Assembly (NCBI RefSeq): GCF_042453785.1
Contig: NC_091676.1
Coordinates: forward strand, 1,929,501-1,993,500
Direction of reading: 5' to 3'
Length of the DNA: 64,000 nt
From: Malus domestica
Taxonomy: Eukaryota; Streptophyta; Magnoliopsida; Rosales; Rosaceae
Below, piece by piece: positions 1 through 11,344 of the stretch. How positions within the stretch are numbered: the first letter of the stretch is position 1; each line of letters opens with the position of its first letter. The notes under the pieces are model-generated. The model made no database searches, was not told where the DNA came from, and saw nothing but the letters and a program-made list of their open reading frames with translations. The position numbers were made by a program, and so were the translations under genes.

Positions 1-3000
1 TCACTAAATAACATGATTACTATGATTTTTGTAAGAGAATTATAGGGTTTACCATTCTATTTCTTACACCTAAGACAGATTCATCCATTATTTGGTACCC
101 TGCGATTTTAAATAAGCAAACCCCTTTGACATGGTAGTTACAACTACCATTTTTTTTTAAATGGACAAGTTGGTGGCAGTCTTTTTTTTTTTTTTTTTTT
201 TGTGACCGTGAAAAGTCACAGAGGCATTGCAGTCTCTTCATGGCCACCATCATGTGAATCATTAGTGCCAAGAATCGAATTTAGGATGTGTCGTGTGAAA
301 TACGAACCCAAAATTTATCCACAACTATTGAACCACCCCGTGGTGGTTAGTTATAGCTACCATTGATTCTACTAAAGTTATTAGGACCATAAGGACCCCC
401 TGAACATCGTGCCTTCTAAATCGCCCTAATATGATGATGATGAATTTAAGTTGGACTGGACGAGCACACTATTTTGGCCAAAATTTAAAATAATTTTGCT
501 TACCCAATGATATGCAATTATTTATGTTTTCTATCAATAAGAAATCTTCAATTTTTATTTTAAAAAGTTAGATATTTGGGATGAATTACTTGGTGGAAAT
601 TCACTCTCTCAACAATTTATTGACTAATATCAAAATTGTGTTTTCAGCAAGTATGATGAAAGTGTTGCAATCTTTTAAGTGTGAATTTTGGGTATTCGAA
701 AGGATGATGCTTTGCTTTATCATCACCTATAGAAAGAGGTGAGCTGTGATGTTAGAAAAAGTCCTTGGGAGAACATGTACAATTAGAAACTTCCTTTAAA
801 ACATTTATCTATCTTATAACTTTGAAATTGAAATCTATAAACGTGGCTGTAAATAATAGAATGGATTTGTCTTTTTTACACACGTATGATGCTAGATGAG
901 AATCATGCATCACCTTTTTATCTTAAACGTTTTCTTTTCATCGAATTAACGTCATAAGATATACATATGTAAATTAAGTCAGTTAATTAGAGTAATAAAT
1001 GCATTTCAGCATTGCTTATCGTTTCTTCTTTACTCGAAATCAAAATGGGTTGGTCTTCAATTTCATGAACATTGATTTGATGATTTACCATCAATCTGTT
1101 ATGTTTGGTTGGATGGTTGGTGACTTGGTTAACCTTATCAATGAGCTGCCAACTTGGATTTCCTAGAGCCAATCAGAGACTTGCACGCGACCCATATAAT
1201 TAAGGAATCACAATCCTTACTAAATTAAGCACTGGATTTATCTCTGTTTTTGTCACATCTTAATATGCAATTTCTAACTCTAATGATTTTATCCAGACTC
1301 TAGAGCAATGCATTAAAAAACCAGTCAGCACAACTGCCACTTCCAATTGGTGCATCCATGAATGGTGCTTAGTAGATAATGGCAACTAGCTAAGTCTTAA
1401 TCAAACTTAATTACCAAACCTGCCCTAGGAGACTATTTAAAGTGATGAAAATTGACCGACGACCCACCAGTCGTTGGTTGTTTATAAAATTCAAGATTAA
1501 TATGATGTTGAAAAGAGAGAATATTTTGTTACTGTCTTCAAATGGTCGTAATGTTCGTGATTTTATTTATTATTATTATTATATACGTTTAAATTTCAAG
1601 ATCTATATACATAGATATAGATTTCGAAATTTAAACTTTTATAATTATAATAAATAGGATGTAAGGCGGTGAAGAGAGGACGATGAGTAAAAATACTTCT
1701 AAAAAGAAAGCATGGGACCATAGTTTGGTGAAACCGAAGTTGATCTTTCTTTTACAAGCACTGAAGCAGATGCACTTTTCGACATTTGACACGTTAACGG
1801 AATGGAATGAAGTCTGACATCAAGATCAAATGGTCGGCATTTTTTAGCATGTCACAGCGACCGGCCCACGTACCCAAATTTGACAGTCCATGTGAACCTT
1901 CGTGATAATTGGCTATGATGTGAACACATCAACCGACGAAAGAAATTTATGTGCAATCAGAACAAAACGTCAAAATGCGTATCGTTTTTGTTTGAAGATT
2001 GAATACCACCTCAACCTTCTGATTACATCAAGTTCTTCTCTAAGAACATTAAGTTTTGTTAGGGTTAACTCATCCTCAAGAACAATCTCGATCACCCTAA
2101 ATTTTACTTGGTGTACGACGAAAACTTTATCGGTTTATATTTTTTCTGTCATGAATTTATTTATTTTGATAATCAGAGTTATTAAAATCATTGTTCTAAA
2201 AATCTTCGTCTAGACCTTACTTAGACACTAAGACGTTAAATCTTTACCCACCGCTTAGCCCTTTTATAACTTTGTTGAAATACTGTGTGTCGACTTTTTT
2301 AAACCTTTATGGAAAAGAGCTTAGTTTGCATGCCTCAGAAAGTTGTTGTGCATTGTATGTATTTTATTTTATCAACGGCCCTTTCACAGATTGCGAAAAT
2401 TGTGTATTTTGGTTTTGGATTGCATATTGTATTGTCTACTGTTCGCATCTGATGACCATTTTCTCATTAAAAATGAATACACCCAACTAGTACTCATGTA
2501 CATACAAACGCATCATTGTCGTTATATTTTTTCAAAATTTTAATTTTTTAAAGCACTTGGGTAGTCCAACTGTATATTCATTAGCTTGTTAAGTAAGCAA
2601 AAATAGTATTTCTCCAATTTAATTCTAACCGTTCGTTTTCTGTACAATCGCGGAGTCCAAACTATTGAGACTATCATAGGAAGTTTTCTAACATACGCAA
2701 TTGAAAAATCTGTGGACAAAATGCACAAGTTCTGCCTTGAATCACATTCATAGTCGAGTCCACATAGCACATGCCACGTGGACACATGAGCTTACCCCTT
2801 ACCTAAGCTACAAGCACATCAGACGTTATATAATTAGAGGGTCCACAAATGAAACGAAGTTTTTTAATTAAGACATCAGTGGAAGTGCAAGCTGGTGAGT
2901 TGGGTTGTCGGATCCATACACACTCAATCAAGTTCCACAGGATCGATCGCATCGATTACGAAAGCAATGAAATTTCAATATTAATTTTTAAATTTTCGTA

Positions 3001-3404
3001 ATTTAAATGAATTTATTATAATATATTGCTAATATAAGCCAAAAATATAAAATAATTTGAGAGCAAGGCACCAGAATTGAACGAAAGAAAACAAAACTTA
3101 TGAGATTGGAAAAATAAAAGTGATTATGTACTCTAATGCTATTCATAATAAAATTGAACTTGAAAGATTTTATGGAAGATTATTACACAATTGGCGAGAT
3201 ATGAGATTAGAGCAAGAATTAACAAAATTATTAACCAATCCTTGGGCCCTTAATAGTTTCCTGGATTACAAAAACTGATAATCCTGCCTTCAAACTCTTT
3301 ATCCTTCACTATAACACCCAGAAATTCAATTTTATCTCCCTTATAATCATCTGAATTAATTTTGTAATACGTACTTACCATATGAATTAACAAGTCATAA
3401 CTGA
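1..3404. other. AT-rich intergenic stretch without a recognisable gene
   Basis: I see no gene here. The open frames are short, start in AT-rich sequence, have no recognisable domain and lack convincing splice sites. There is a poly-T run near 181-200 and a long AT-rich tract around 2960-3200. This is probably the 3' flank of the proline-rich gene that follows plus old, unrecognisable repeats. Confidence 0.5.
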
Positions 3405-3842
3405 TCACCAAAAAGCCAGGATACCCAGCAGTCCTAGCAAAACTGGCAACGCGTTAACCGAACTCCGACTGGCACTGTTGATATTCCGGTCGACAGGGTA
3501 CAACTGCCCTGGCGGACCTGTGATGTATACCAACGATGAAGGCGGTGGAGGCGGGTATTGACCAGGCGAGTATGGTGACGGTGGATTCTTGGGAGAAGGC
3601 GGCTTCTTGGGAGAAGGTGGCTGCGATTTTGGTGGTGGAGGAGGACACGGTGATGGTGGTGGTGGTGGTGGTGGGGATTGAACCGGCGAAGGTGGGCTTG
3701 GAGTGCACGAGCCGCACTTGCCCTCGCCGGGCGCGCCTGGGGTGTCATCCCCGTGGGCTGGGCCTACTACGTAGGCAGTCAGAAGGACCATGCTTATTAG
3801 CACCGCCGGATGTTTCGAGCCATATTGCATTTTGATCGCCAT
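3405..3842 (-). CDS. Secreted proline-rich (extensin-like) protein, probably GPI-anchored
   Basis: This is a single-exon frame of 145 residues. Residues 1-31 form a signal peptide (charged start, hydrophobic ISMVLLTAYVVG, cleavage near AHG-DD). A short Cys-containing segment (KCGSC) follows, then a Pro-rich core at about 48-102 with PPPPPPP runs and SPKKPPSPKNPPSP repeats, the Ser-Pro context used for hydroxylation and arabinosylation in cell-wall proteins. The C terminus ends in a hydrophobic tail (ALPVLLGLLGILAFW) after small residues, as expected for a GPI-anchor signal. It probably sits at the plasma membrane/cell-wall interface. The start is the first Met of the signal peptide. Overlapping frames on both strands are shadows of the triplet repeat. 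By position it resembles the Arabidopsis proline-rich gene next to At1g71000 (from memory). The biochemical role is unknown. Confidence 0.8.
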   Translation of the reverse strand: MAIKMQYGSKHPAVLISMVLLTAYVVGPAHGDDTPGAPGEGKCGSCTPSPPSPVQSPPPPPPPSPCPPPPPKSQPPSPKKPPSPKNPPSPYSPGQYPPPPPSSLVYITGPPGQLYPVDRNINSASRSSVNALPVLLGLLGILAFW

Positions 3843-4231
3843 AATGCTGGCTCGTCTGTCTAAAATCTTGATCGATTATGCGTCTACGTTGGTTGCTATG
3901 AATTTGAAGGAGAGGAACAGGCGGTGGTTTGCTACGTTATTAGGTGCATGGGGGGTTGAAACTTGAAAGAAGGTAAAGAAAGTGGTTTGGCTGTAGGGCT
4001 TGTGGGTTTTGGTGCGTTAGGAAGAAAGAGGATTAATTTGATGGGCAAACTGGAGTGAGTGAGAGACGTGTTCTTATGGGGCTCTTTTTCCACTAGGTCA
4101 TCGGTGGAAGGATGTTGCTTTTTGGACCAGGGAATTGCACTGCATGTGGATGGTCCAAATTAGTCGACCCCACCACCATTTACATTTCATATCTAATGGG
4201 TGTATGGGCGTATATACATGCAATCAATTTT

Positions 4232-4395
4232 AAAAAAAAAAACTAACGAAAAGTTAAAAAAAAAAAATCTTTTTAATGAAAAGTTCTTTTTAAATGTATA
4301 GTGAATAGTACCAGAAAAATGTATAAATATGATTTTTCGTTAAAAGTGAACAATACCGGAAGTGTTTTAAGTGTTTTATTAAAACTCCTTTTTTT
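4232..4395. mobile_element. MITE, family with TTAACGAAAAATCA core (copy 1, diverged)
   Basis: This is a diverged copy of a short element also seen at 7058-7205, 21075-21230 and 57935-58085. Shared hallmarks are a segment reading GTGAATAGTACC, then TATGATTTTTCGTTAAA, then GAACAATACC. The ends of the better copies are weak inverted repeats of each other around the AACGAAAA motif. This copy is interrupted by A-runs. Confidence 0.55.
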
Positions 4396-4554
4396 AATGT
4401 ACCGATATCCATAGTATTATGTACAACATTTTCTGAAACATAACAAAATCTTAGAAAATAGTGAGGGGAAGAAACCGGGAGTAAATCTCCGTACAATAAT
4501 GCATTGATTGAATTTAAAGATAACTGGTTTAATGTAAAAAATTGTAAGAAATTT

Positions 4555-5925
4555 TACCTTCGTAAGAAATGCTAAAAAGACTATTTCAAAAAGTAAAGCA
4601 TTTCATGGACTCTCTGTCCCTTTTATATTTTTAGAGCAATTCCACCCCTAAGGACTTTGCGCCAGCACTCAGCGCATTTATCCACTCAAATGAACAGTAA
4701 CATACTCCAATGAACAGTAATAGGCCAAGGCATCTCTACCCCTAAAAAAATGCGTTGGCACCTAGTGAAAAAATGCGCTGGCACAAACGATCTCCATCCC
4801 TACAAAATGCGCTGGCACCCAGCCCATTTAAAATATTTTTAAATTTTGTCTAAAAGAATAAAAAAAATAAAATAGTTTTAATTTCGGATAGGATTTTTAA
4901 CCAATCTCGTCACGCCACGTGTCATTATCTGAACGTACTATTTTGTGAATAGATTTCCGCTAAGATTTTTAACCAATCTCGTCACTCCACATTTCTCGCT
5001 TATCCATCTCATTACCCGTAATCGGGTCATGAGTAGTGTGAACCCAACATTCACACAACGTAACATCTTCAATGAGCTTCCATGAAGACATTTTTTTCTC
5101 TTAAAGTGTAGAAAATATTGAAATGTAGATAGTATAGAAAGTGTAGAAAATATTGAAATGTGGTGTAAAGGTGGAAGATGAGGGTTAGGTATTTATAGGA
5201 AAAAAAATAACATTTTTCAAAAATTTCTGTAATTTTTTTAAAATTTTCTGTATTTTTTAATAATTTTTCTGTATTTTTTAATAATTTTTAATGAATTTTA
5301 ATATAGTTAATTAATCTGGACCGTTGGATTTGAAAAATATTCAAATCCAAGAGTCAGGGAGTTGCCACGTGGCCAACGGTCATATTTCTGACCGTTGGGC
5401 CCTTTTTTTTATTTACTTTTTGTGAAAAAAACGTGGACCGTTGATTTTTGATCCGACGGTCTATTTTAAAAGTAAAATTTAATTTTTTTTTACAGTTGGA
5501 AATCCAACGGTCTAGAAAACTAGCCGTTGGAAATCCAACGGCAGAGAGGGAGCCACGTCGCAAACTCGGGGGGTGGAACTGACAACGCCTGCACGCGGGC
5601 CCGGGCTCTGAAAGCCTGTCGGGCACTCGCGCCACGCCTGCGTGAAGCGCACGCGCCAGGCCAACAGCCCGGCTTCTTGCTCAGTCTCTTTTGGGCTGGT
5701 CCAGAGCCTAGCTCGGGCTGGGTACCAGTCAACTTGAGGGGGTGGACTTGATTAACAGGGGCCTGGCTTGTTTTTTGGACTGAGGGCTGGGACATTTTGT
5801 CCCCGCTGGACTTGCTCTTAGTGCAATGTTTATAATATTAGCACATGAATTAACGTTAAATAGTGAGATAATAGATATTCTATAAAAAAATCTCATTGAG
5901 AGTCTCCTTAGCATATCTCATACAA
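4555..5925. mobile_element. MITE interrupted by a PIF/Harbinger-like element
   Basis: The outer parts (about 4555-4630 and 5821-5925) match the two halves of one MITE family seen uninterrupted at about 37575-37750 and 46375-46560. Shared features are ends near GAAATGCTAAA and CTCCTTAGCAT and an internal AGAATTAACGTTAAA-type segment. The copy is split exactly where the element at 4634-5817 sits. Confidence 0.5.
4634..5817. mobile_element. Non-autonomous PIF/Harbinger-like DNA element with TTA target duplication
   Basis: The termini GAGCAATTCCA (left) and TGGACTTGCTC (right) are inverted repeats of each other, flanked on both sides by TTA (4631-4633 and 5818-5820), the target-site signature of PIF/Harbinger elements. 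The interior has short imperfect repeats at the left (AATGCGCTGGCAC, several times), many copies of a CCGTTGGAAATCCAACGG-type palindrome at about 5320-5545, and a GC-rich island at about 5560-5720. No transposase is visible, so the element would depend on one in trans. Confidence 0.65.
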
Positions 5926-7057
5926 TCGTATTCGTAGTGCAATTTTAAAAAGTATTGGCTACTTCAAATTTTTCTTGTTTACGATGTAGTTAACTTTTTG
6001 CTCGTACTTCCATGCTTGTACTGAATAAGATACCCCTTAATTTGCATCATTTGAGACCGAGTTTTCATAAACAAATTGGATCATTAATTGGAACATTCTT
6101 ATATGTTGGGACGACCGACTCATATTTCGGGGAAATCTTCATGTTGCAGCAGATGGTTGGTGCATGTTCAAGATCGATGGATTACCTGCCTAATTGGTGT
6201 GAAGTGTCATCCGATAAGTTCTATGTCTGCTGAAACTTATAGTATACCGACACATTAGCAAGGTCGAATACAAAAGTATGATGAGACTGCATGAGAAGAT
6301 GATTAGGGTTGCCGAAGACTTGCTGAGGAAGAGCTCCAGTCTTGAGGAAGACTTGCAATGACTGGCTGCCGAGGCACGTGGGGCACGTATACGGGTCAAT
6401 CAACGTATTCGTCATTGCCTGAGTGAAGTCTTGTCAATTTTAAAGAGATTCCAAGGTTCCTTTGCCATACATTAGACACGTTTGATGACCTAGCCAGTCC
6501 CTAATTACGTCCACTTCCATCGTGAAGGGATCCGATGGAGAGATGTCCCTGTCTCTTTTTGGTGTCCACCATACGTTATTGTCCAATCATCAAAATGAAT
6601 AATTTACGAGTTAACTTCGAGAAAAAAGGACAATAATTACTGATATTAGTGGTACATGTCAATGTTCATTTTTAGAAGGGAAAAAAATCATCAAATTGTA
6701 ATGACGGGAACTTAATCCTGAAGAAAACGAATAGGAAAAGGGGGAACAGATAGGGGAATGTGGAATCTACTACATGCGTTAATAGGTAAAGAGGCACCGA
6801 CCCATTTTCCCTTAAAGCATCTACGATTCCTCCCCTCTTCTTGTTGGCTTTCATACTTCCAGCTCAACCTCCTCAATTATATGAACATTCTATTAATTGA
6901 AACAATTTTTAAGAGAGATTTTGTATTTTGTCAGACTTTTAGGACAAAGATTAATCGTTAATTTACGTGAATACTGTTCTTTTTCCCAATTAAATCCAAG
7001 AGAAAGAAACGTAAGAGGAGAAGCCAATCGCTCAAAAACAACTGTAAAAGCAAGAAA
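5926..7057. other. Intergenic, nothing recognisable
   Basis: There are only short open frames with no recognisable domain. Stretches at 6230-6420 and 6690-6850 are open for 60-70 codons but have no supporting start context or splice signals. Confidence 0.4.
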
Positions 7058-7205
7058 AACTAATGAAAATGGCTTGAAAACTTTGAGCTTTAACGATAAG
7101 GACAAAATAAAGGGTAAAGTGAATAGTATTATGATTGATCTTTTAGTATAAAAATATGATTTTTCGTTAAAATAAACAGTACCTTAAGCTTTTCGTTAAA
7201 AATCT
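7058..7205. mobile_element. MITE, family with TTAACGAAAAATCA core (copy 2)
   Basis: This copy carries the family hallmarks in order: GAGCTTTAACGATAAGGAC, AAAGGGTAAAGTGAATAG, ATATGATTTTTCGTTAAA and AAGCTTTTCGTTAAA. No coding capacity. Same family as 21075-21230 and 57935-58085. Confidence 0.7.
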
Positions 7206-8199
7206 CTTAAAACAAACCCTTGAAAGAAAAAAAAGTCCAAACAAATAACCAATCCAGCACGGGCCAAATCTACCATCTACTTTGACAGTTGAATCCAAAT
7301 AGTAGCGAAACCCCTCGGCTTTGATGGGCTGTAAACGATTAAAGCCCAAAAAATCTTACAGGGCATTCAGAAAATACAAGTCCACCAAAGCCCATAAAAA
7401 TCTAAAAGGGCATTCAGAAAATACAAGTCCAATGTAAAACTAGGAGGAGAAAAAAACAACAAAATTGCCCAAATTTTTGCCTACAAGTTGTAAGTCGTGT
7501 ACACCACCCAAAGAGAACCCATACAATGTTGAATAATACTTGCTGTTAAAAAAACGATTGAGAATTCCTATTTAAAATTATTCGTTACTAATGCAAAAAT
7601 TAATTAAAATTAAAATCGTTTAATCAATAAATTGTATAAAAACAGATGAACAAAATTTAACAAAATATTACAAACACCTATATATTTACTACACTATATT
7701 GACTAACCGACATTAGTCTTAATTCATTTTTGCAAGGATAATCTTTATGAAGTGATTCTTATAAACAAAATTTTAATCATAAGCATAAAAATCTAAGATT
7801 CAAACGTGAAAAATTCATAGTAAAAATTGTTACTTGAGCAACCGAAACTTGTTGTACAATATTTCACTTAATTGCCTTTTTGCTCATCGGATCCTCTCCG
7901 GATCCTCTTTGTAGGGATCCGGAAGATCCATCGATCACGATTGTTCATCGTACATCGTACATCGTACAGTCAATTTCTAACCGCACAATGTACGATGAAC
8001 GATTATAATTGATAGATCCTTGGATCCCAACAAAAAGGATTCTCGGATCCTTTTCCGTTCACTAAACTACTAAAGAATGCGTTGACAAAGAAACCCACCA
8101 AAGAAAGAAGAGGATACACATCCATCACCAACTCAATCGACCAACAAATGCAAACAAATCAAACACTCAAAAGCATTCTCATCATTTTTGTCCTTCCCA
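7206..8199. other. Intergenic with a GGATCC-rich foldback repeat
   Basis: About 7885-8065 is an imperfect inverted repeat: GGATCC-rich ends, inner arms around CGTACATCGTACATCGTAC and its complement, and a closing CTCGGATCC. It resembles the repeats at 9715-9859 and 15541-15600. The remainder is AT-rich with no gene. Confidence 0.5.
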
Positions 8200-9281
8200 C
8201 TAAAACGAAAAATATCCATCTCCATACATCCCTACGTTTGGTGCATGTAGAGCCGAGCCTGAACCCGAACCTCTCCCAATCCCGGAACTAGATTCGAGCC
8301 GTGTTCTCTTCGAGCATCCAGATTGTTCGAAAGCCGCGGATTGTCCACTTAAACAAGAGGACGGAGGAGGGCCGAACCCTTGGACCATCTCCATGAACAT
8401 CGCCTGCAGGTCCTCCATGCTATAACTCTTTGCCTCTCTTCTGGACTCCGCCATCAGAGACACCATTTCTTGCACAAAATCGCCGAACCCCTGCTTTCCA
8501 CATAAATAACAGAGCAACAGACGAAATCAAACTCACAATTCAACACACCATCTAACCTTTTTTTTTAAAGAAAAAAAAACCAATCAACGAACAGAAATAT
8601 CCACCTCGTCCTCTTCGTCGTCAGGTTCGTACAGGCCAGCGTCGTACATTCTTCGTTTTCTCTGGTCTGATAACACTGCATCCTCCGATCAAAGCGAACA
8701 CAGTAAACAACAAAGACGCTATTGATCTTCTTTAAAATTATAAAATAATAACTAATGATTAATTCAAACAGAAATCCCACCCAGTTTTTTATATAAATTT
8801 CACCTGAATAGGCTTCTTGAAGTTGCTGGAATTTCCGCTTGGCTTCACCCAACAAACAAGGAGTTCTTGTCCACCTGTCCGGATGCCATTGCTGCATAAA
8901 AATTAAGAAACAAGTTGACCAATACAAACCGTCAAATATACGCAGACTTCATATATTTCACCAAAATCTGGGAAGAAACAATCTTCCAGAAACACAAAAA
9001 TCCAATAAAATCTAAACTGGGTTGGTTGAACTTGAGGATTCAAACTCGTATGCATCGCTCTAGCCAATGTGATTACGCCGCGTCTGATTCTATAAATATA
9101 ATTTAGAAAAGACTGAAAAGATACGATATTTGATTAATTTTGATATAGTTTTACTTACCATAGCCAGCTTGCGATAAGCACGCCTTATCTCTTCAGTGGA
9201 AGAATCCGAGCTGACACCAAGAACGCTGTAATAAGATGGAGACCCCTGAATCCGATCACCCTCCATCTCCATCAAAACCAA
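8200..9281 (-). CDS. J-domain (DnaJ/HSP40 type III-like) co-chaperone, four exons
   Basis: Exons on the minus strand are 9281-9159, 8891-8804, 8675-8605 and 8490-8200, all with GT-AG junctions in phase, giving 190 residues. The N-terminal half is a J domain: SYYSVLGVSSDSS, helix RRAYRKLAM, then the HPD motif (QWHPDRW) at the start of exon 2, and FQQLQEAYSVLSD before the last helix. HPD is the contact that stimulates Hsp70 ATPase. There is no Gly/Phe region or zinc finger. The tail has an acidic stretch (PDDEEDE), then a segment FGDFVQEMVSLM...SMEDLQAMFMEMV that I also associate with plant homologues, and a Ser/Gly-rich end. There is no signal peptide, so it is likely cytosolic or nuclear. By sequence and position it looks like the counterpart of Arabidopsis At1g71000. 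The start is the first Met of exon 1; Met4 or Met6 are alternatives. Confidence 0.9.
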
Positions 9282-9454
9282 ACTCTCGTAGCTTCTTCAA
9301 ATCCCAAAATTGCAGCAAAACACAATTTCCTCAAATAATCTTAATTAACCAAATGCTTAGTCTGTAATTAATTAGTAACGATTAACAGAAAAGATTACGA
9401 GGGAAAGGCGGTGGTTGCGTAGTTTATGATGCAGCGATATAGGTCGGTCGTGCA

Positions 9455-9464
9455 TGATATATAG
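9455..9464 (-). promoter_or_regulatory. TATA box of the J-domain gene
   Basis: The minus strand reads CTATATATCA about 175 bp upstream of the ATG, a good match to a plant TATA box at a plausible distance for a 5' UTR of roughly 140 bp. Confidence 0.6.
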
Positions 9465-9524
9465 GAGAAGACAGAGCCGAATTATCTGCTTGGCTTTTGA
9501 TTTTTAACTCACGTTTTGCAATCC

Positions 9525-9563
9525 GGAACGTTCCGGAAACACTTTGATAAACGTGGAATTTTC
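9525..9563 (-). promoter_or_regulatory. Heat-shock elements upstream of the J-domain gene
   Basis: GAACGTTCCGGAA (9526-9538) is a perfect three-unit HSE (nGAAnnTTCnnGAAn). A second two-unit block, GAATTTTC, lies at 9556-9563. Both are 60-100 bp upstream of the TATA box. These are the binding sites of heat-shock transcription factors, so the gene is probably heat-inducible, which fits its product. Confidence 0.75.
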
Positions 9564-9714
9564 TTTCCCTAGATTTTTTCGGCATTCAGATATTTTTCTG
9601 TTTCAAGGTTAAGTGCTCGGTTTGGTATGGATTTGTATGCCGGGGTATTGTCCAGCTGACACTCGTAAGTTCACGTCTTCAAACGGAAGGAAAAGGATAA
9701 TCGCTGGATTCTTT

Positions 9715-9859
9715 TTTCTGGGGATCCAAGAGATTATGTAATCGTGTCCGTTTATCGTACATTATATGGTTAAAAAATATTTTAAATTTAAAATTAAATA
9801 TAAATAGTACTTAACGAAAATTGATCGCACAATGTACAATGAACGGACACAATTACATA
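9715..9859. mobile_element. Foldback MITE, left part, interrupted by the LTR element at 9860
   Basis: GGATCC-flanked arms around CGTACATTATATGG and CACAATGTACAATG face each other, as in the repeat at 7885-8065. The right half of the palindrome is cut off exactly where the LTR element starts at 9860. A GGATCC-rich block at about 15536-15600, beyond the LTR-derived material, could be the displaced remainder. Confidence 0.35.
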
Positions 9860-10218
9860 TGTTGATACACAAAACCAGAGGTCTTGGAACAACGTAAATC
9901 CGACCTTGAATCTGCAAGTAATGTAAATAACACAAGATGTATTGTGGTTCACCCCAAAGTTTGGGCTACGTTCACACTGATTATTGTATTTCTCTTAGAG
10001 GTGAGGGAGATACCTCTGAATATGAGAGGGGATGTGAGAGGGATGATAAGGCTTCAAAAATGGCATCCCCTAATTGTGAGGGTGAGTAGTCCTTTTTATA
10101 GAATAAGGGCTCATCACTTATTACATATTTGCCTCTTCCTTTATTATATAATTACACTTAAGTCTCCCAAGTATTTATACGAGATCTAAATACGGATGCC
10201 CTAAGTATGGTACAAACA
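9860..10218 (-). repeat. 3' LTR of Gypsy-type element 1
   Basis: This is a 359-bp repeat beginning TGTTGATACA and ending GGTACAAACA on the plus strand. It is related to 13569-13928 (roughly nine in ten bases by eye) and to the LTRs of element 2. The bases next to its right end (GTAGTCCCCCAAG, 10219-10231) are a polypurine tract on the minus strand, which makes this the 3' LTR of a minus-strand element. Confidence 0.8.
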
Positions 10219-10437
10219 GTAGTCCCCCAAGTCTTCAGTCAAGAAAGTCTTTTGGCTGGAGACTTAAAATTCAGTCCATGTGTGGGCCGAAGTAACTAGA
10301 TGGCGTCTAGTACTGATACTCGACATGAGGCGGTGCCCAATTTGAAATGATGCTCAACTAGAAGTAGCACATGTTGCGAGGCTGCTCGGCTTGTGGCTTA
10401 TGTTGCCTTGGTTGGCTCGGCTTGTGGCGTTGAAGGT

Positions 10438-10700
10438 GAGGGAGTCCCTTTTATAGAATAAGGGCTTGCTCCTCAATACATAAATGATGGGCTAGAGTTG
10501 ATGCTCGCGGCGAAGCGGTTACTCAGTAGGCGGCGATGCTCTCTAATGATGGTGAGGGAGTCACTTTTATAGAATAAGGGATCGCTCCTCAATGCATGAA
10601 TAATGGGCTAGAGTTGATGCTCTCTAATGGTGGTGAGGGAGTCCCTTTTATAGAATAAGGGCTCGCTCCTCAATACATGAATAATGGGCTAAGTCCCCTA
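10438..10700 (-). repeat. Tandem repeat block a of element 1
   Basis: There are three to four imperfect units of about 75-100 bp, each containing GTGAGGGAGTC, TTTTATAGAATAAGGG, GCTCCTCAAT and GGGCTAGAGTTGATGCTC. The unit resembles the R/U5 part of the LTR, so the array may have grown from LTR sequence. The same units occur reversed at 20090-20440. Confidence 0.7.
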
Positions 10701-10856
10701 AGTATTTTTCATGAGGCCCCATTGAGGCTCAATATATGGTACATAATGTAGTCCCCCAAGTCTTCGGCCAATAGAGTCTGTTGGCTGGAGACTTCAAATT
10801 GAATCCATGTATGGGCCGAAGTGGCGGTTGTTCGAAGGTGGTATTTGTATACCCTG

Positions 10857-11115
10857 TACCGAAGCTTTGTAGGTGAAGCTTTGCAAGTGAAGCTTTATAG
10901 GTGAAGCTTTGCAAGTGAAGCTTTGAAGCTGGAGCTCTGTAAATGAAGCTGGAGCTCTGTAAATAAAGCTTTTGAAGCCAGAGCTTTTGTAAATGAAGCT
11001 TTTGAAGCTAGAGCTTTTGTAAATGAAGCTTTTGAAGCTGGAGCTCTGTAAATGAAGCTTTTGAAGCTAGAGCTTTTGTAAATGAAGCTTTTGAAGCTGA
11101 GCTTTTGTAAATGAA
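10857..11115 (-). repeat. Tandem repeat block b of element 1 (AAGCTT-rich)
   Basis: About nine units of 24-32 bp are built on GAAGCTTTTGAAGCTGGAGC and TTTTGTAAATG. The plus-strand open frames here only reflect the repeat. The reversed counterpart is at 19835-19940 with fewer units. Confidence 0.75.
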
Positions 11116-11124
11116 ACTTTTGAA

Positions 11125-11340
11125 GCTGATTGACCTGAGTGATATTCATTAATGTGTATGTTGATTGATATGAGTGATGCTCATGGATGTTGGCATGAGT
11201 GATGCTCATGGATGTTTACATGAGTGATGCTCATGAATGTTGGCATGAGTGATGCTCATGAATGTTTATGTATGATTGATATGAGTAATGCTCATGAATG
11301 TTTATGTATGATTGACATGAGTAATGCTCATGTATAATTT
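11125..11340 (-). repeat. Tandem repeat block c of element 1 (TGAGTGATGCTCATG)
   Basis: Seven or more units of about 28-36 bp share the near-palindromic TGAGTGATGCTCATG, so each unit can fold on itself. The counterpart in element 2 is at 19655-19830. Confidence 0.75.
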
Positions 11341-11344
11341 TGGA

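Noticed and set aside
1902-2785. Several frames of 70-100 codons
   Set aside because: AT-rich, no domain, no codon bias and they overlap on both strands.
3434-3835. Several overlapping frames on both strands in the proline-rich gene
   Set aside because: They are frame-shifted shadows of the CCA/CCT triplet repeats; only the 145-residue frame has a signal peptide and a hydrophobic tail.
5354-5795. Long GC-rich frames on both strands
   Set aside because: They lie inside the Harbinger-like element, have Arg/Ala-rich low-complexity translations and no recognisable domain.
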